Shown in pieces: positions 15,353 through 23,670 of a stretch of 64,000 bases of DNA (the stretch's first letter is position 1; every line of letters starts with the position of its first letter). Origin of the DNA: Bifidobacterium xylocopae (GTDB taxonomy: Bacteria; Actinomycetota; Actinomycetes; Actinomycetales; Bifidobacteriaceae); NCBI RefSeq assembly GCF_003315615.1, contig NZ_PDCH01000001.1:186001-250000 (forward strand), given 5' to 3'. The translations under genes and the position numbers were made by a program. The notes below the pieces were generated by a model that ran no database searches, was not told the origin of the DNA, and saw only the letters and a list, made by a program, of their open reading frames with translations.

Positions 15353-15523
15353 ATGGGCAAGAAAACAACACTGAGAATTATCGTGACTGACCAGACAGGA
15401 GCGGAAGCTTCTGCTGCTCTTGAGAACACGGCGGCTCTCACTGTAAAGGACTTAGCGCTCACGATGCGCCTTTTCAACGACAGTGACGCTATCAACGCTA
15501 TTAGCCTCACGGAGGATGTATGA
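15353..15523 (+). CDS. Small hypothetical protein
   Basis: A 56-aa protein (MGKKTTLRIIVTDQTGAEAS start). ATG 15353 sits 5 bp after the upstream stop with GGAAG before it; its TGA overlaps the next ATG. No known motif. Confidence 0.5.
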   Translation: MGKKTTLRIIVTDQTGAEASAALENTAALTVKDLALTMRLFNDSDAINAISLTEDV

Positions 15524-15918
15524 ACGCGACGAGAGCAAAACGAATGTCAAAAAAAGGGTTGAGAGAAGCCATGGCAAAAGCATGGCAAGAAGGATGGGAG
15601 GCTAGGCGTCGTCAGTCTCCTGGTACCTCGATCGACTATGCGAATCACAACCCGTACACCGAGAAAAGTTTCAGCGAGCGCTATCCACGCGAGATTGCCG
15701 ATCTTGAATCGGATTACCGGTGCAACGAGGATACGATTCTCCAGAAGATACAATTCTCTAGGCCTCCGCTCATCCCCACCTTCGTGGTCAGCAAGCAACC
15801 GGAAGACATCGAATTGAAATTAACTACCGGTTTTGCTTCTACATGGACATTCCTCCCAGACCGGTTGGCATGCAGGCTTGGTCTATGGCTGATTAACCAT
15901 ACCGAGGAGGAGTCATGA
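15520..15918 (+). CDS. Hypothetical protein
   Basis: A 132-aa protein with a basic N-terminus (RAKRMSKKGLREAMAKAWQE) and a later aromatic strand. It is translationally coupled on both sides (ATGA). Not recognised. Confidence 0.5.
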   Translation: MNATRAKRMSKKGLREAMAKAWQEGWEARRRQSPGTSIDYANHNPYTEKSFSERYPREIADLESDYRCNEDTILQKIQFSRPPLIPTFVVSKQPEDIELKLTTGFASTWTFLPDRLACRLGLWLINHTEEES

Positions 15919-16076
15919 GCAGGCAGAGTAGGCAGGCCCACGCTTTGCAGGACATCAGGGACGGTGCCGACGATGGGACGATACGCGCAAAGTACGGGTA
16001 TCCGCCGGCCGTCATCCAAGCCATGAGGGACACCGTTAGGCGTGAAGTCGGATATGAGGAAGGACCGGAGTTTTGA
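15915..16076 (+). CDS. Small HTH-like protein
   Basis: A 53-aa protein. ALQDIRDGADDGTIRAKYGY then PPAVIQAMRDTVRRE reads like a short helix-turn-helix of the kind that follows DNA-entry proteins. ATG 15915 overlaps the upstream TGA; its stop overlaps TTG 16073. Confidence 0.5.
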   Translation: MSRQSRQAHALQDIRDGADDGTIRAKYGYPPAVIQAMRDTVRREVGYEEGPEF

Positions 16077-16813
16077 CCAGAGACTGCCCAGTGTGCATCG
16101 GGGCCCCACGCGGACCACTGTGCAAGGAGCACCGCCACCAGCTCGCCCGCACCCTTCACGAGCTGCGCCTGAGCATGTACGAGCTCAAGGACGCGGCCGA
16201 CCGTAAAGTCAGGCTCGGACGCCGTGGCGGGGGAGCGCGGCCAGCGTTCGCGCCCACGCCCATGGATCTGAGCGCCGCCGACCTGTACGACCAGGTGGAG
16301 GACATCATCCAGGACGTGGCCGGTGACATCGGACTGTGGGGTGGCAGGGCACCGCAGGTCCTACGCAAGCTGACCGCCAGGATCGGGCGCCTGTACGACG
16401 CGCCAAACTCGGGCCGCGACTACCGGGAGCTGGCGGACGCTTTGCGCAGGGTCGGCGAGCGCGTGTCCGCGCCAGGCGAGCGTGTCGTGTACGGACGCTG
16501 CCTCAACCCCATGTGCAAAACGGTGCTCAGTGGGCCTCCTGACGGGTTGGCAGCCACCTGCCCTGAGTGCGGGTCCACCTGGACCGTGAAAGCCCTCACA
16601 GAGGCCCGCGTGGACACTCTCAGGGGTCAGACCATCACCTGCACGCCCAAAGCTGCCGGCCAGTGGCTGGAATGGAAGACCGGCAAACGGGTGACACGCA
16701 ACCGGGTGGACATGTGGCTGCGCCGAGGCCGGCTCCCCAGTGCGCAAAGGACGGACGGGCCCGGACGTTGGACGTTTGACACGGGCGAGCTGCTGGAATG
16801 CCTGGGAGCGTAA
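16073..16813 (+). CDS. Zinc-finger plus HTH phage regulator
   Basis: A 246-aa protein starting at TTG 16073 (coupled). It has an N-terminal CPVC...CKEH cluster, a central CLNPMCKTVL...CPECGS zinc ribbon and a C-terminal MerR/excisionase-like helix-turn-helix (VTRNRVDMWLRRGRLPS). That HTH is similar to the one in the gene at 17367-17639 (VTRKNITHWIERGQMPS). Its place at the end of the early operon suggests a late-gene regulator; that is inference. Confidence 0.65.
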   Translation: MTRDCPVCIGAPRGPLCKEHRHQLARTLHELRLSMYELKDAADRKVRLGRRGGGARPAFAPTPMDLSAADLYDQVEDIIQDVAGDIGLWGGRAPQVLRKLTARIGRLYDAPNSGRDYRELADALRRVGERVSAPGERVVYGRCLNPMCKTVLSGPPDGLAATCPECGSTWTVKALTEARVDTLRGQTITCTPKAAGQWLEWKTGKRVTRNRVDMWLRRGRLPSAQRTDGPGRWTFDTGELLECLGA

Positions 16814-16920
16814 TCCCGGCTTGCATTGCAGAGGTTGTTACGCTATTTTGGATATAGTTGATTTTAGTGTAAGGGTCGGGCCGCAAGGTCCGGCCCTTCG
16901 CCGTTCCCGGGGGTGGTGCG
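16814..16920 (+). promoter_or_regulatory. Short non-coding gap with G+C hairpin
   Basis: An A+T-rich stretch (TTTTGGATATAGTTGATTTT) is followed by an imperfect inverted repeat around 16872-16900 (AAGGGTCGGGCC / GGTCCGGCCCTT). No T-run follows, so it may be a processing or attenuation hairpin, or a promoter for the next gene. Confidence 0.35.
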
Positions 16921-17370
16921 ATGAAGCGGGAAACCGTCACCTGCACCGCCTACGAACTGCCGGGCTGGCTGCGCCGGTACGCCGAATGGCGGCATTACAA
17001 GCGCTGGACCATTACCAAGGACAAAAAGCAGGACGACACCAGCCAGGCTGAGGCCGTCACCGAAGGAACCACTAGAGAGACCGTTGAAATTCCGGATAGC
17101 GCGGAGGAGCTCCGGTACAAGGAACGGGAACGCACCCGTGATCTCCTCACCGACAAATGGAGGGACCGGATCTGCCCGGTCTGCGGCGGTCGCGACTTCC
17201 AGGCCGGCGACACCATGGTTCTGCGCGACCGCTCCTACACCAGCTTCATGCCCGTCTGCCAGGTCATCTGCCTGGCGTGCGGGCACACGATGCTCTTCAA
17301 CGCGCTCGTCCTGGGCGTTAAGACCGCCCAGGACTACACCGCACGACGAATGGACGGAGACAGGGTGTGA
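16921..17370 (+). CDS. Hypothetical zinc-ribbon protein
   Basis: A 149-aa protein. The last 60 residues hold CPVCGG and CLACGH, four cysteines of a zinc ribbon. The N-terminal half is charged (ELRYKERERTRDLL). ATG 16921 follows GGGGGTGGTGCG. Its stop overlaps GTG 17367. Confidence 0.55.
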   Translation: MKRETVTCTAYELPGWLRRYAEWRHYKRWTITKDKKQDDTSQAEAVTEGTTRETVEIPDSAEELRYKERERTRDLLTDKWRDRICPVCGGRDFQAGDTMVLRDRSYTSFMPVCQVICLACGHTMLFNALVLGVKTAQDYTARRMDGDRV

Positions 17371-17639
17371 ACGTCGAAACGAGCGCTATGGACATCCGAG
17401 ACATCACATTCGGTCGTATCGCGGTCGGGCCGGTCACCCAGGGCGACATCGCCGTGCCCGGCATCAAGGTCACGAGGAAGAACATCACCCACTGGATCGA
17501 GCGAGGGCAAATGCCCAGCCTTAAGTCGTTGGAGGAGGGCTGGTATGAGTTCAGCATCGGCGAGCTAGTGGCTTTGGCTGAGAAGCTTGATGCGAGGCGG
17601 TTGCTTGCGGGCCGCGCCGACCGTATCACTGCAAGATAG
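17367..17639 (+). CDS. MerR/excisionase-like HTH protein
   Basis: A 90-aa protein starting at GTG 17367 (coupled) or at ATG 17388. KVTRKNITHWIERGQMPS followed by FSIGELVALAEKL is a winged HTH. It is paralogous to the C-terminus of the 16073-16813 product. It is the last rightward gene before the accessory island. Confidence 0.65.
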   Translation: MNVETSAMDIRDITFGRIAVGPVTQGDIAVPGIKVTRKNITHWIERGQMPSLKSLEEGWYEFSIGELVALAEKLDARRLLAGRADRITAR

Positions 17640-17670
17640 GCATAGGTGTTACGCACTTGTGCATGTATAG

Positions 17671-17934
17671 TTATATCGACATACTGGTGTTGGTCATTCT
17701 GCAGAAGCCGTGCCAACTATCATGAAACCCGATCATCAGCGTTTCAAAGTCGTCTCTGGTGATGCGTCCTTGGAGGTTTGTGAATGTGCTTATTGGGTGC
17801 CAGTCGTGAAGGATCGCTTGACAAAACAGACAGTTATATTTTAGGTTTACATTGCTCTCATTAAGTGTGGGGATGGTTGTGAATGGCAGTCTTATTAATT
17901 GTCCTAGTGCCGCGAGGTGTGTGATTTGATGCGT
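17671..17934 (-). pseudogene. Protein-like 3' fragment at the left edge of the accessory island
   Basis: About 88 codons are open leftward to TAA 17671-17673 and read as plausible protein: LGQLIRLPFTTIPTLNESNV, NLKYNCLFCQAILHDWHPIS, RITRDDFETLMIGFHDSWHG. There is no ATG, GTG or TTG near its 5' end, and it stops being open where the sce7726-type gene begins. It looks like the tail of a leftward gene truncated by the island. The family is not recognised. Confidence 0.5.
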
Positions 17935-18585
17935 TCAGCAAGCGCTGAGAGAATGCATGACGCCGATGTCCGGCAGGCCACATGGGCTATGATTAATCGC
18001 TGCAAAAGCAACAATGGGCCCGACGTACTCAAACTTGATGAGTTCGCCCTATGTAGTGAAGTTCGGGCCGACATCACTGTCATCAACGGGCATATGACCG
18101 GATACGAGCTGAAAAGTGCGAGCGATAATCTTAAGAGGCTACCCAAACAGGTATCCTTCTATTCGAAGGTGCTGGATTACTGCAATCTAGTGGTTGCAGA
18201 GAATCATTTCGATAGAGCTCTTCAGTTGTTACCCTCATCGTGGGGGATTTATATAGCAAAGGGCACAAAGAAGGGTTCTCTTCATATTCGCAGATACAGG
18301 ACTGCACGGATTGATAGAAGCATGTTTGACGCGAGGCTGGCAGTGGAGCTACTCTGGCGCGACGAAGCCTTGGACATACTCACCCAGTATGGATATGACA
18401 GAGGGGTCAGATCTCTGACGAGACCTTTCATCTGGGATAGGATGGTAGAACGATTCACCCCATCCCAGATCAGACAACTTGTACGGCATCAGCTCAAATC
18501 ACGCCAGCATTGGAGAGTTGTCTCACCACATATGCCAGATGATGAGAGCTGCTCCACTTCAGCCACTGACTGCCTGAACCGGTAG
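17929..18585 (+). CDS. sce7726-family protein, PD-(D/E)xK-like nuclease
   Basis: A 218-aa protein. RADITVINGHMTGYELKS (Asp48, Glu60-x-Lys62) followed by RLPKQ (Gln74) is a PD-(D/E)xK nuclease pattern, and the whole length resembles the uncharacterised sce7726 family. ATG 17929 has GAGG about 11 nt upstream; GTG 17917 is possible. It converges on the Beta-family gene, overlapping it by 92 bp at the 3' ends. Its codon use is more A+T-rich than the phage genes. I infer a defence or exclusion role together with the convergent gene. Confidence 0.75.
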   Translation: MRSASAERMHDADVRQATWAMINRCKSNNGPDVLKLDEFALCSEVRADITVINGHMTGYELKSASDNLKRLPKQVSFYSKVLDYCNLVVAENHFDRALQLLPSSWGIYIAKGTKKGSLHIRRYRTARIDRSMFDARLAVELLWRDEALDILTQYGYDRGVRSLTRPFIWDRMVERFTPSQIRQLVRHQLKSRQHWRVVSPHMPDDESCSTSATDCLNR

Positions 18586-19630
18586 GGATGGGGACTTTTT
18601 TGGCACTGATAGCAGCAGGATAGTCATATTGCGCAGCCAAATGGAATTTCGAATCCCCTTCAGAAAATTGAGGATTGTCAACTATCCTTGTTTTTATCAA
18701 CTGATTCGAAATTTTATATATGCCGGTTCCGGGGTGATACTTATTTGAACTTTTCCCCCTAACCAACACCCATCTATCATCTTGAGTATAGCGGATATTG
18801 GGAGCTGGGCTTCCGAACGAGTTATTACTCATCTTTGGGTTGAAGACCGAGTAATCACCGTAAAGAATGGCATTGTATTTATTCCTTATGCTTTTCCAGA
18901 CTGCGTATTCACGGCGGAAATGGAATGCCATATTGCCTAAAGGGAGTCCTCCAGGTGGCGGCACTCGAGCAGTATCTTTGACGAAAGAAATCTGTTGTGG
19001 GAATGATCCACCAAGCATGAAAATCTGATAAAACCTATCAATCAGTTGATGAGTTGATAATTCTTTCAATATATTCATGCACAAGCGGCCCGCTTCTAAT
19101 ACGACGCTCTCATTCGCGCAGTCATTCCCAGAGTCAGTTTTCGTGTCATGACCATGGATATAACCTAAGTCAAGGATCAGACTAACTGGCATACCTGATT
19201 TAACAGTCGTCTTATTCAATAAGCTTTGCAGGTCTCGGACTAAAGCATTCGGCACTTGCCGGCCACTCAACTTCACGCGAACCGCCACGAAAGAAGGCTT
19301 TAACGTGGATGTGATCGTGGAGAAATCGCCCGGGGAAGTACCCAAAGGCATGCTAATCCCAAAGCTGTTCTGCATTTGACTGGGGACGCTCAAGTCCTTG
19401 ATGATGCTTATCGATTTCGGAGTGATGGTATCCCCGAGATCCACGCACAGATTTACTTGATTATTCGTTTTCAGCAGCCTTGTAAGGTTATTAAAAGTAT
19501 CGGAAACTCTACCATCGGACAAGACAAGAGCGATAATTTTGTCAAGCTCACTTTGTTTAAGGTCATTAAGCGCACCTAGCTCGCTTGCTCTGGGATGTAC
19601 AGCTGATAAATATGCTTTTTGCCGGATCAT
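18494..19630 (-). CDS. Beta-family protein (partner of sce7726-type gene)
   Basis: A 378-aa protein. SLILDLGYIHGHDTKTDSG, FHFRREYAVWKSIRNKYNAI LYGDY-type blocks and a late GTGIYKISNQ region fit the Beta protein family (as I recall, Pfam Beta_protein). ATG 19630 has a strong AAAGGAGA SD. It is A+T-rich relative to its surroundings and transcribed against the late genes. Beta-type and sce7726-type genes are commonly found together; the joint function is undescribed to my knowledge. Confidence 0.72.
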   Translation of the reverse strand: MIRQKAYLSAVHPRASELGALNDLKQSELDKIIALVLSDGRVSDTFNNLTRLLKTNNQVNLCVDLGDTITPKSISIIKDLSVPSQMQNSFGISMPLGTSPGDFSTITSTLKPSFVAVRVKLSGRQVPNALVRDLQSLLNKTTVKSGMPVSLILDLGYIHGHDTKTDSGNDCANESVVLEAGRLCMNILKELSTHQLIDRFYQIFMLGGSFPQQISFVKDTARVPPPGGLPLGNMAFHFRREYAVWKSIRNKYNAILYGDYSVFNPKMSNNSFGSPAPNIRYTQDDRWVLVRGKSSNKYHPGTGIYKISNQLIKTRIVDNPQFSEGDSKFHLAAQYDYPAAISAKKVPIPTGSGSQWLKWSSSHHLAYVVRQLSNAGVI

Positions 19631-20110
19631 GCTTCTCCTTTGATAGTAGGACCACAACAACTCCTATCTTAGGGCACAGTGCTTCATCACTCCATTCTGA
19701 TCAGATAGGCGCTTCGCAATCCTCTACGACGACTGCGTGACCGAGTTTATGAGCGCGCACATAACAGGCAACCCGAAGGGGCCACTGCGAATCTCATTGC
19801 CAGAATCACATACATGGAACGACCTGATGATGTAACTTAGGATGCGACCCGCGCCGCGGGCATGCCCACCCACGACTATCTGACCCCGCCTCACGGCACG
19901 GCTACATCCCCTGGCTCCCCACCCAGGTCGAGCTCCTGTCCGACCAGTGGCAGCTCTGCGACGCGACCGGCAAGCCCATCGGCTGACCAACACTTGCCCG
20001 CAGTCCTTCACTTACTTCCCCGCGGGCACCCCGCTTGCGCGGCGGCCTCCACGGCGAGAGGCAGGCCAAACCGAAAGCCGTGGACGGGTGTCCAAGCCTT
20101 CCACGCCGTG
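19631..20110. other. Non-coding stretch with two gene remnants
   Basis: No intact gene is visible in these 480 bases. Rightward, 19701-19835 is open and ends RISLPESHTWNDLMM. At 19862-19986 two frames joined by a -1 shift give MPTHDYLTPPHG and then YIPWLPTQVELLSDQWQLCD plus ATGKPIG. Both look like 3' ends of phage genes damaged when the island was acquired. Nothing was recognised in 19987-20110. Confidence 0.5.
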
Positions 20111-20299
20111 CTACCGCTTGCGAGGTCTTCCACCATGGCCAGGACGCTGAGAGTCCCAAGCCTCGATGGTGTGGGGCTCCCACCCACGGATTGTGCCTAT
20201 GGTCGCGTCCGGGGGTGGGAGCTTGTAGCCCGCGAGCGCGCTTTTGCTGATGCCCAGCTGCTGAGCCACTTGGGTGAGGGAGAGGTAGTGTCTGGTCAC
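20111..20299 (-). CDS. Small HTH protein
   Basis: A 62-aa protein from GTG 20299. LSLTQVAQQLGISKSALAGY is a clear helix-turn-helix, and the C-terminus is basic (GRPRKR). Its start overlaps the stop of the upstream 52-aa gene (GTGA), so the two are coupled. It may regulate its leftward operon or the late promoter region. Confidence 0.65.
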   Translation of the reverse strand: MTRHYLSLTQVAQQLGISKSALAGYKLPPPDATIGTIRGWEPHTIEAWDSQRPGHGGRPRKR

Positions 20300-20454
20300 T
20301 GGTGTGGGTCCTTGTGGATGGATGTTGCGAGTCCGAAGCCTCCCGCTGCGAGCGCGAAGAGCCCACCGCTCCAGGGCACTGATCCGAGCGAACAGATGAG
20401 GCCTGCGATCCCGCAGGCGAGGCTGGCGATACCCATATAGGTTTTACTTGTCAT
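20296..20454 (-). CDS. 52-aa membrane protein
   Basis: ATG 20454 opens MTSKTYMGIASLACGIAGLI, then a second hydrophobic segment (GGLFALAAGGFGLAT). It has two short membrane helices. It is translationally coupled to the downstream HTH gene. Function unknown. Confidence 0.55.
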   Translation of the reverse strand: MTSKTYMGIASLACGIAGLICSLGSVPWSGGLFALAAGGFGLATSIHKDPHQ

Positions 20455-20480
20455 AGTGTGCCATGAGATAGGATTGGGGC

Positions 20481-20518
20481 GGGGTTCCGGATACTAGGTT
20501 TATTCGGAACCCCTTTTG
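20481..20518 (+). terminator. Rho-independent terminator (rightward)
   Basis: GGGGTTCCG and CGGAACCCC form a perfect 9-bp stem with a 15-nt loop and TTTT after it. It would stop rightward read-through from the early region before the packaging genes. Confidence 0.7.
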
Positions 20519-20519
20519 G

Positions 20520-20618
20520 TTACTTGCCTTGGTGGGTGATGTCGTGTATGAGCACGGCCACGGCTATGAGCGTGGTTATCACCGAGCTGACGGCTTGTAT
20601 CCAATCCGTTATCTTCAT
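20520..20618 (-). CDS. 32-aa membrane peptide
   Basis: ATG 20618 has a full AGGAGGTG SD 4 nt upstream. The product is MKITDWIQAVSSVITTLIAV plus AVLIHDITHQGK, a single hydrophobic helix. It is leftward and just upstream of the two other leftward small genes, though a rightward terminator separates them. Confidence 0.6.
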   Translation of the reverse strand: MKITDWIQAVSSVITTLIAVAVLIHDITHQGK

Positions 20619-20703
20619 GTTCACCTCCTTTCTTTGCTGACATTAATATAATAACTCAGTTCTGTAATTAAGGCAAGGCGACACGACAGAAAGAACGGGA
20701 AAC

Positions 20704-20916
20704 ATGCCGGAACCAGCACTCAGAAAACATATCGTCGAGCCACCAGCAAACAACCAGCTACACGGCATCGAGCATCAGCTCACGCGCATAGCCGACACCA
20801 TGTCAGGCCAAAGCATGCAAATCGACCGCGACGATGCACTCAAAGCCTGGCCGCTGCGCGTCTACCAAGACGAATACTTAAGAGCCTTGCAAGACCTAGG
20901 CATTGAGCTGCTCTGA
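20704..20916 (+). CDS. Small hypothetical protein upstream of HNH
   Basis: A 70-aa helical protein (EHQLTRIADTMSGQSMQIDR). It is coupled to the HNH gene by ATG-TGA overlap at 20914-20918. In many siphophages such a gene begins the late operon. No domain. Confidence 0.55.
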   Translation: MPEPALRKHIVEPPANNQLHGIEHQLTRIADTMSGQSMQIDRDDALKAWPLRVYQDEYLRALQDLGIELL

Positions 20917-21305
20917 TGCCCATAAGGCCACAAGGCAGGTGCACCAAGGCAGGCTGCAAAGCCAAAGCCGTCACGATGGGGCGCTGCGCCGACCATCAGC
21001 CCAAACCATGGGCCAGGCCATCCGCGCACACACAGACCATCGACCACGCAAGATGGAGCGTCGCCAGGCAGGCCGCACTAGCCAGGGACGGACGCCAATG
21101 CGTGCGTTGCGGGGCCAAAGCCACCGAGGTCGACCACATCTGGGAGGTCGCCGACGGCGGCAGCCTCTACGGCACAAGCAACCTACAGTCACTGTGCCAT
21201 GCATGCCACCAAGCCAAGACAGCCATCGCCAGACGCAGACGCGCCGGCGACACCGGTGAGCCAAGCCTCGCGGCTCGCCTGTTCGACCAAATCGAAGGCG
21301 ACTGA
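20916..21305 (+). CDS. HNH endonuclease next to terminase
   Basis: A 129-aa protein with CVRCGAKATEVDHIWEVADG and NLQSLCHACH, the CxxC...DH...N...CxxC HNH core. An HNH protein beside terminase is characteristic of HK97-like phages, where it supports specific DNA cleavage by terminase at cos sites. An N-terminal zinc cluster (CTKAGC, CADH) is also present. Confidence 0.88.
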   Translation: MPIRPQGRCTKAGCKAKAVTMGRCADHQPKPWARPSAHTQTIDHARWSVARQAALARDGRQCVRCGAKATEVDHIWEVADGGSLYGTSNLQSLCHACHQAKTAIARRRRAGDTGEPSLAARLFDQIEGD

Positions 21306-21312
21306 CCCCAAG

Positions 21313-21391
21313 TTATCCACAATCCCAAGAATGGCGTAATTGCAACGATTCTAAGGGGTATGGGGTAATTATCAACAAAAATTGTGGATAA
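21313..21391. other. Inverted perfect DnaA boxes around an A+T-rich core
   Basis: TTATCCACA at 21313-21321 and TGTGGATAA at 21383-21391 are perfect consensus DnaA boxes in opposite orientation, part of a 17-bp inverted repeat (CCCCAGTTATCCACAAT with one extra A in the left arm). TTATCAACA at 21369-21377 is one mismatch away. The gap lies between HNH and terminase, so this may be a phage origin or the cos region. Confidence 0.55.
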
Positions 21392-21467
21392 CTGGGGCGC
21401 CGCCGAAACTGCTTTTTTCGCGTCTCAGGTTTCCCAAATCGTTTTTCGCCTGACAGGGGGTGCCACC

Positions 21468-21947
21468 ATGGGTCAGCGGGGTCCGATGAAGGCGCCGACC
21501 AAGCTGCGACTGATCAACGGGAGGGGTGAAGGCCGTGACTCCGGGGGACGCAAGGTCGAGAAGGAAATCGGATTCGAGCGAGACAAGCCCAGGATGCCGT
21601 CCTATCTGCCAGAAGGGGCCAAGACCGTGTGGAAGAGCGTTGTCGAGACGCTGGATGGACTCGGCATCCTCAAGAAAGTGGACGGTCCGAGCCTGGAGGC
21701 GTACTGCACGGCTGTTTGGCAGATGCGTGAGTCCATGAAGCAGCTCCTGGAAGAAGGCATGACGGTCGAGACATCCCAGGGGGTGCCCAAACCACATCCA
21801 GCTGTGGCCGCGTTGAAGGCGGCCAGGGCCGACGTGCACACATTCGCGCGTGACTTCGGGCTCAATCCAGCGGCGGAAGGACAGATACAGGGGCTAGGTG
21901 AGGACGATGGCGACCAGGAAGCAAACCCCTTCGCCATCGGAGACTGA
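21468..21947 (+). CDS. Terminase small subunit (P27 family)
   Basis: A 159-aa protein starting MGQRGPMKAPTKLRLINGRG, the typical P27-family start, with a helical middle (YCTAVWQMRESMKQLLEEGM) and HPAVAALKAARADVHTFARD FGL. It recognises phage DNA for packaging. ATG 21468 was chosen over the longer frame because of the family start. Overlaps terL by 41 bp. Confidence 0.88.
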   Translation: MGQRGPMKAPTKLRLINGRGEGRDSGGRKVEKEIGFERDKPRMPSYLPEGAKTVWKSVVETLDGLGILKKVDGPSLEAYCTAVWQMRESMKQLLEEGMTVETSQGVPKPHPAVAALKAARADVHTFARDFGLNPAAEGQIQGLGEDDGDQEANPFAIGD

Positions 21948-23670
21948 AACCATCGAACTTCCCTCCGATCAGGAGCTGGAACGGCTGAAGATCTCACCTG
22001 AGGTCGCCTGGTACATGCTCTCCCGCGGGCTGGAGCTGCCCAAGGAATGGCAGACCCCCAAGATCAAGACCTCCGAGCCCAGGGACATGGAGGGGGCCAG
22101 CTTCGACCCGTCCCGTGTGGACCGCGTCCTGGCCTCCTTCCACGTGCTGCGCCACACGCAAGGCAAATGGGCCGGACAGCCGCTGGACCCGGCCCCCTGG
22201 CAGGTCGCCTGGATCCTCGCTCCCGTCTTCGGGTGGGTCCACGAGAACGGCGACGGCCAGATCGTGCGCGTCATCAACGACCTGTACGTGGACGTACCCC
22301 GCAAGAACGGCAAGTCCACGCTTTCGGGCGGCATCGCCGTCTACATGCTCGGCGCCGACGGAGAGGAAGGCGCACAGGTCGTGTGCGCCGCCAGCACCGA
22401 ACACCAAGCCGGTTTCGTCTTCCAACCTGTCAAGCAACTGGTGGAGAAGACACCGGCCCTCAAGGGCGTGATGAAAGCCCACCAGAAACGCATCGTCCAC
22501 AACGCCTCCGGCAGCTACATGGAAGTCATCAGCTCCGCCGCCGACGCCGCCCACGGCATGAACCTCCACTGCTTCATCTGCGACGAGCTTCACGTGTACA
22601 AGACCCCTGACCTGGTACGCACACTGGAGACCGGTCGCGGCTCGCGCTCGCAGCCTCTCGGCGTGCGGATCACCACGCCTGACGCGGGGAAGTCGGGCAC
22701 GATCTACGACGAGACCCGTCATTATGTGGAGCAGCTTGCAGCCGGCACCATCGAGGACAGTTCATGGTACGGGGTGGTGTGGGGGGCCGATGAGGACGAT
22801 GACCCGTTCGCGGTGAAGACGCAGATGAAGGCAAATCCGGGCTATGGGGTCCCTCCCGGTGCCGACTACCTTGCCAAGGTCGCAACCAGGGCTAGGAACT
22901 CACCCGCCGAGCTGGCCAACTACCTTCGCCTGCACTTGGGCATCCGCACCAAGCAGGAGACCAGGTTCATCACCCTGAAGGCATGGGACCGCAACGCCGG
23001 GACCGTGGACGATAAGAAGCTGGAGCGCAGGGAATGCTATGGCGGCTGGGACCTGGGCTCCGTATCAGACCTTACGGCCTGGTGCCTGCTTTTCCCCCAA
23101 GGTGAGGGGTACCGGTGCCGCATGCGCTTCTGGTGCCCGGAGGCCGCTCTGGACGAGCTGGACAAACGCACTTCCGGCAACGCGAGCGTGTGGGTGAGGC
23201 AGGGCTTCCTGACGCCCACGCCTGGTGACGTGACCGATTACTCGTACATCGAGCAGCAGATCCGCGCCGACCTTGAGACGTACGACATCCGCAGCATCGG
23301 CTACGACCCATGGAACGCCACACAGGTGGTCAACGACCTGGAGGAGTCGGGTTTAAGCGATGAACGCCTGACTCCGGTGCGCCAAGGATTCAAGACCCTC
23401 TCGCCGGTGCTCAAGGAGCTGCAGCGCCTATTGCTGACCGGTAGCGAGGACCATCCGCTCTTCCAACATGGCGGAAACCCCGTTCTGCGCTGGAACGTTG
23501 ACAATTTGGCGGTTAAATCCGATGAGAACGGCAACGTGCAGCCCAGCAAGAAGGACTCACGGGACAAGATCGACGGCGTGGCCGCCATCTGCGACGCCCT
23601 CTCCGAGGCCATGACCCGCAAGACGACCCTCAAAGACAACCCGTACGCCTCGCACGGGCTGTACGCATGA
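21907..23670 (+). CDS. Terminase large subunit
   Basis: A 587-aa packaging motor. YVDVPRKNGKSTLSGGIAVY is the Walker A (with R-K-N-G-K-S), CFICDELHVYKT the Walker B, and YGGWDLGSVSDLTAWCLLF with VVNDLEESG...KKDSRDKIDGVAA the nuclease Asp residues. It cuts concatemers and drives DNA into the prohead. ATG 21907 is used; GTG 21898 is an alternative. Confidence 0.95.
   Translation: MATRKQTPSPSETETIELPSDQELERLKISPEVAWYMLSRGLELPKEWQTPKIKTSEPRDMEGASFDPSRVDRVLASFHVLRHTQGKWAGQPLDPAPWQVAWILAPVFGWVHENGDGQIVRVINDLYVDVPRKNGKSTLSGGIAVYMLGADGEEGAQVVCAASTEHQAGFVFQPVKQLVEKTPALKGVMKAHQKRIVHNASGSYMEVISSAADAAHGMNLHCFICDELHVYKTPDLVRTLETGRGSRSQPLGVRITTPDAGKSGTIYDETRHYVEQLAAGTIEDSSWYGVVWGADEDDDPFAVKTQMKANPGYGVPPGADYLAKVATRARNSPAELANYLRLHLGIRTKQETRFITLKAWDRNAGTVDDKKLERRECYGGWDLGSVSDLTAWCLLFPQGEGYRCRMRFWCPEAALDELDKRTSGNASVWVRQGFLTPTPGDVTDYSYIEQQIRADLETYDIRSIGYDPWNATQVVNDLEESGLSDERLTPVRQGFKTLSPVLKELQRLLLTGSEDHPLFQHGGNPVLRWNVDNLAVKSDENGNVQPSKKDSRDKIDGVAAICDALSEAMTRKTTLKDNPYASHGLYA

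Noticed and set aside
19862-20440. Rightward 192-aa proline/serine-rich frame
   Set aside because: Composition is unlike a protein, it has no SD, and it lies antisense to two better-supported small leftward genes. Only its first part may be a gene remnant.
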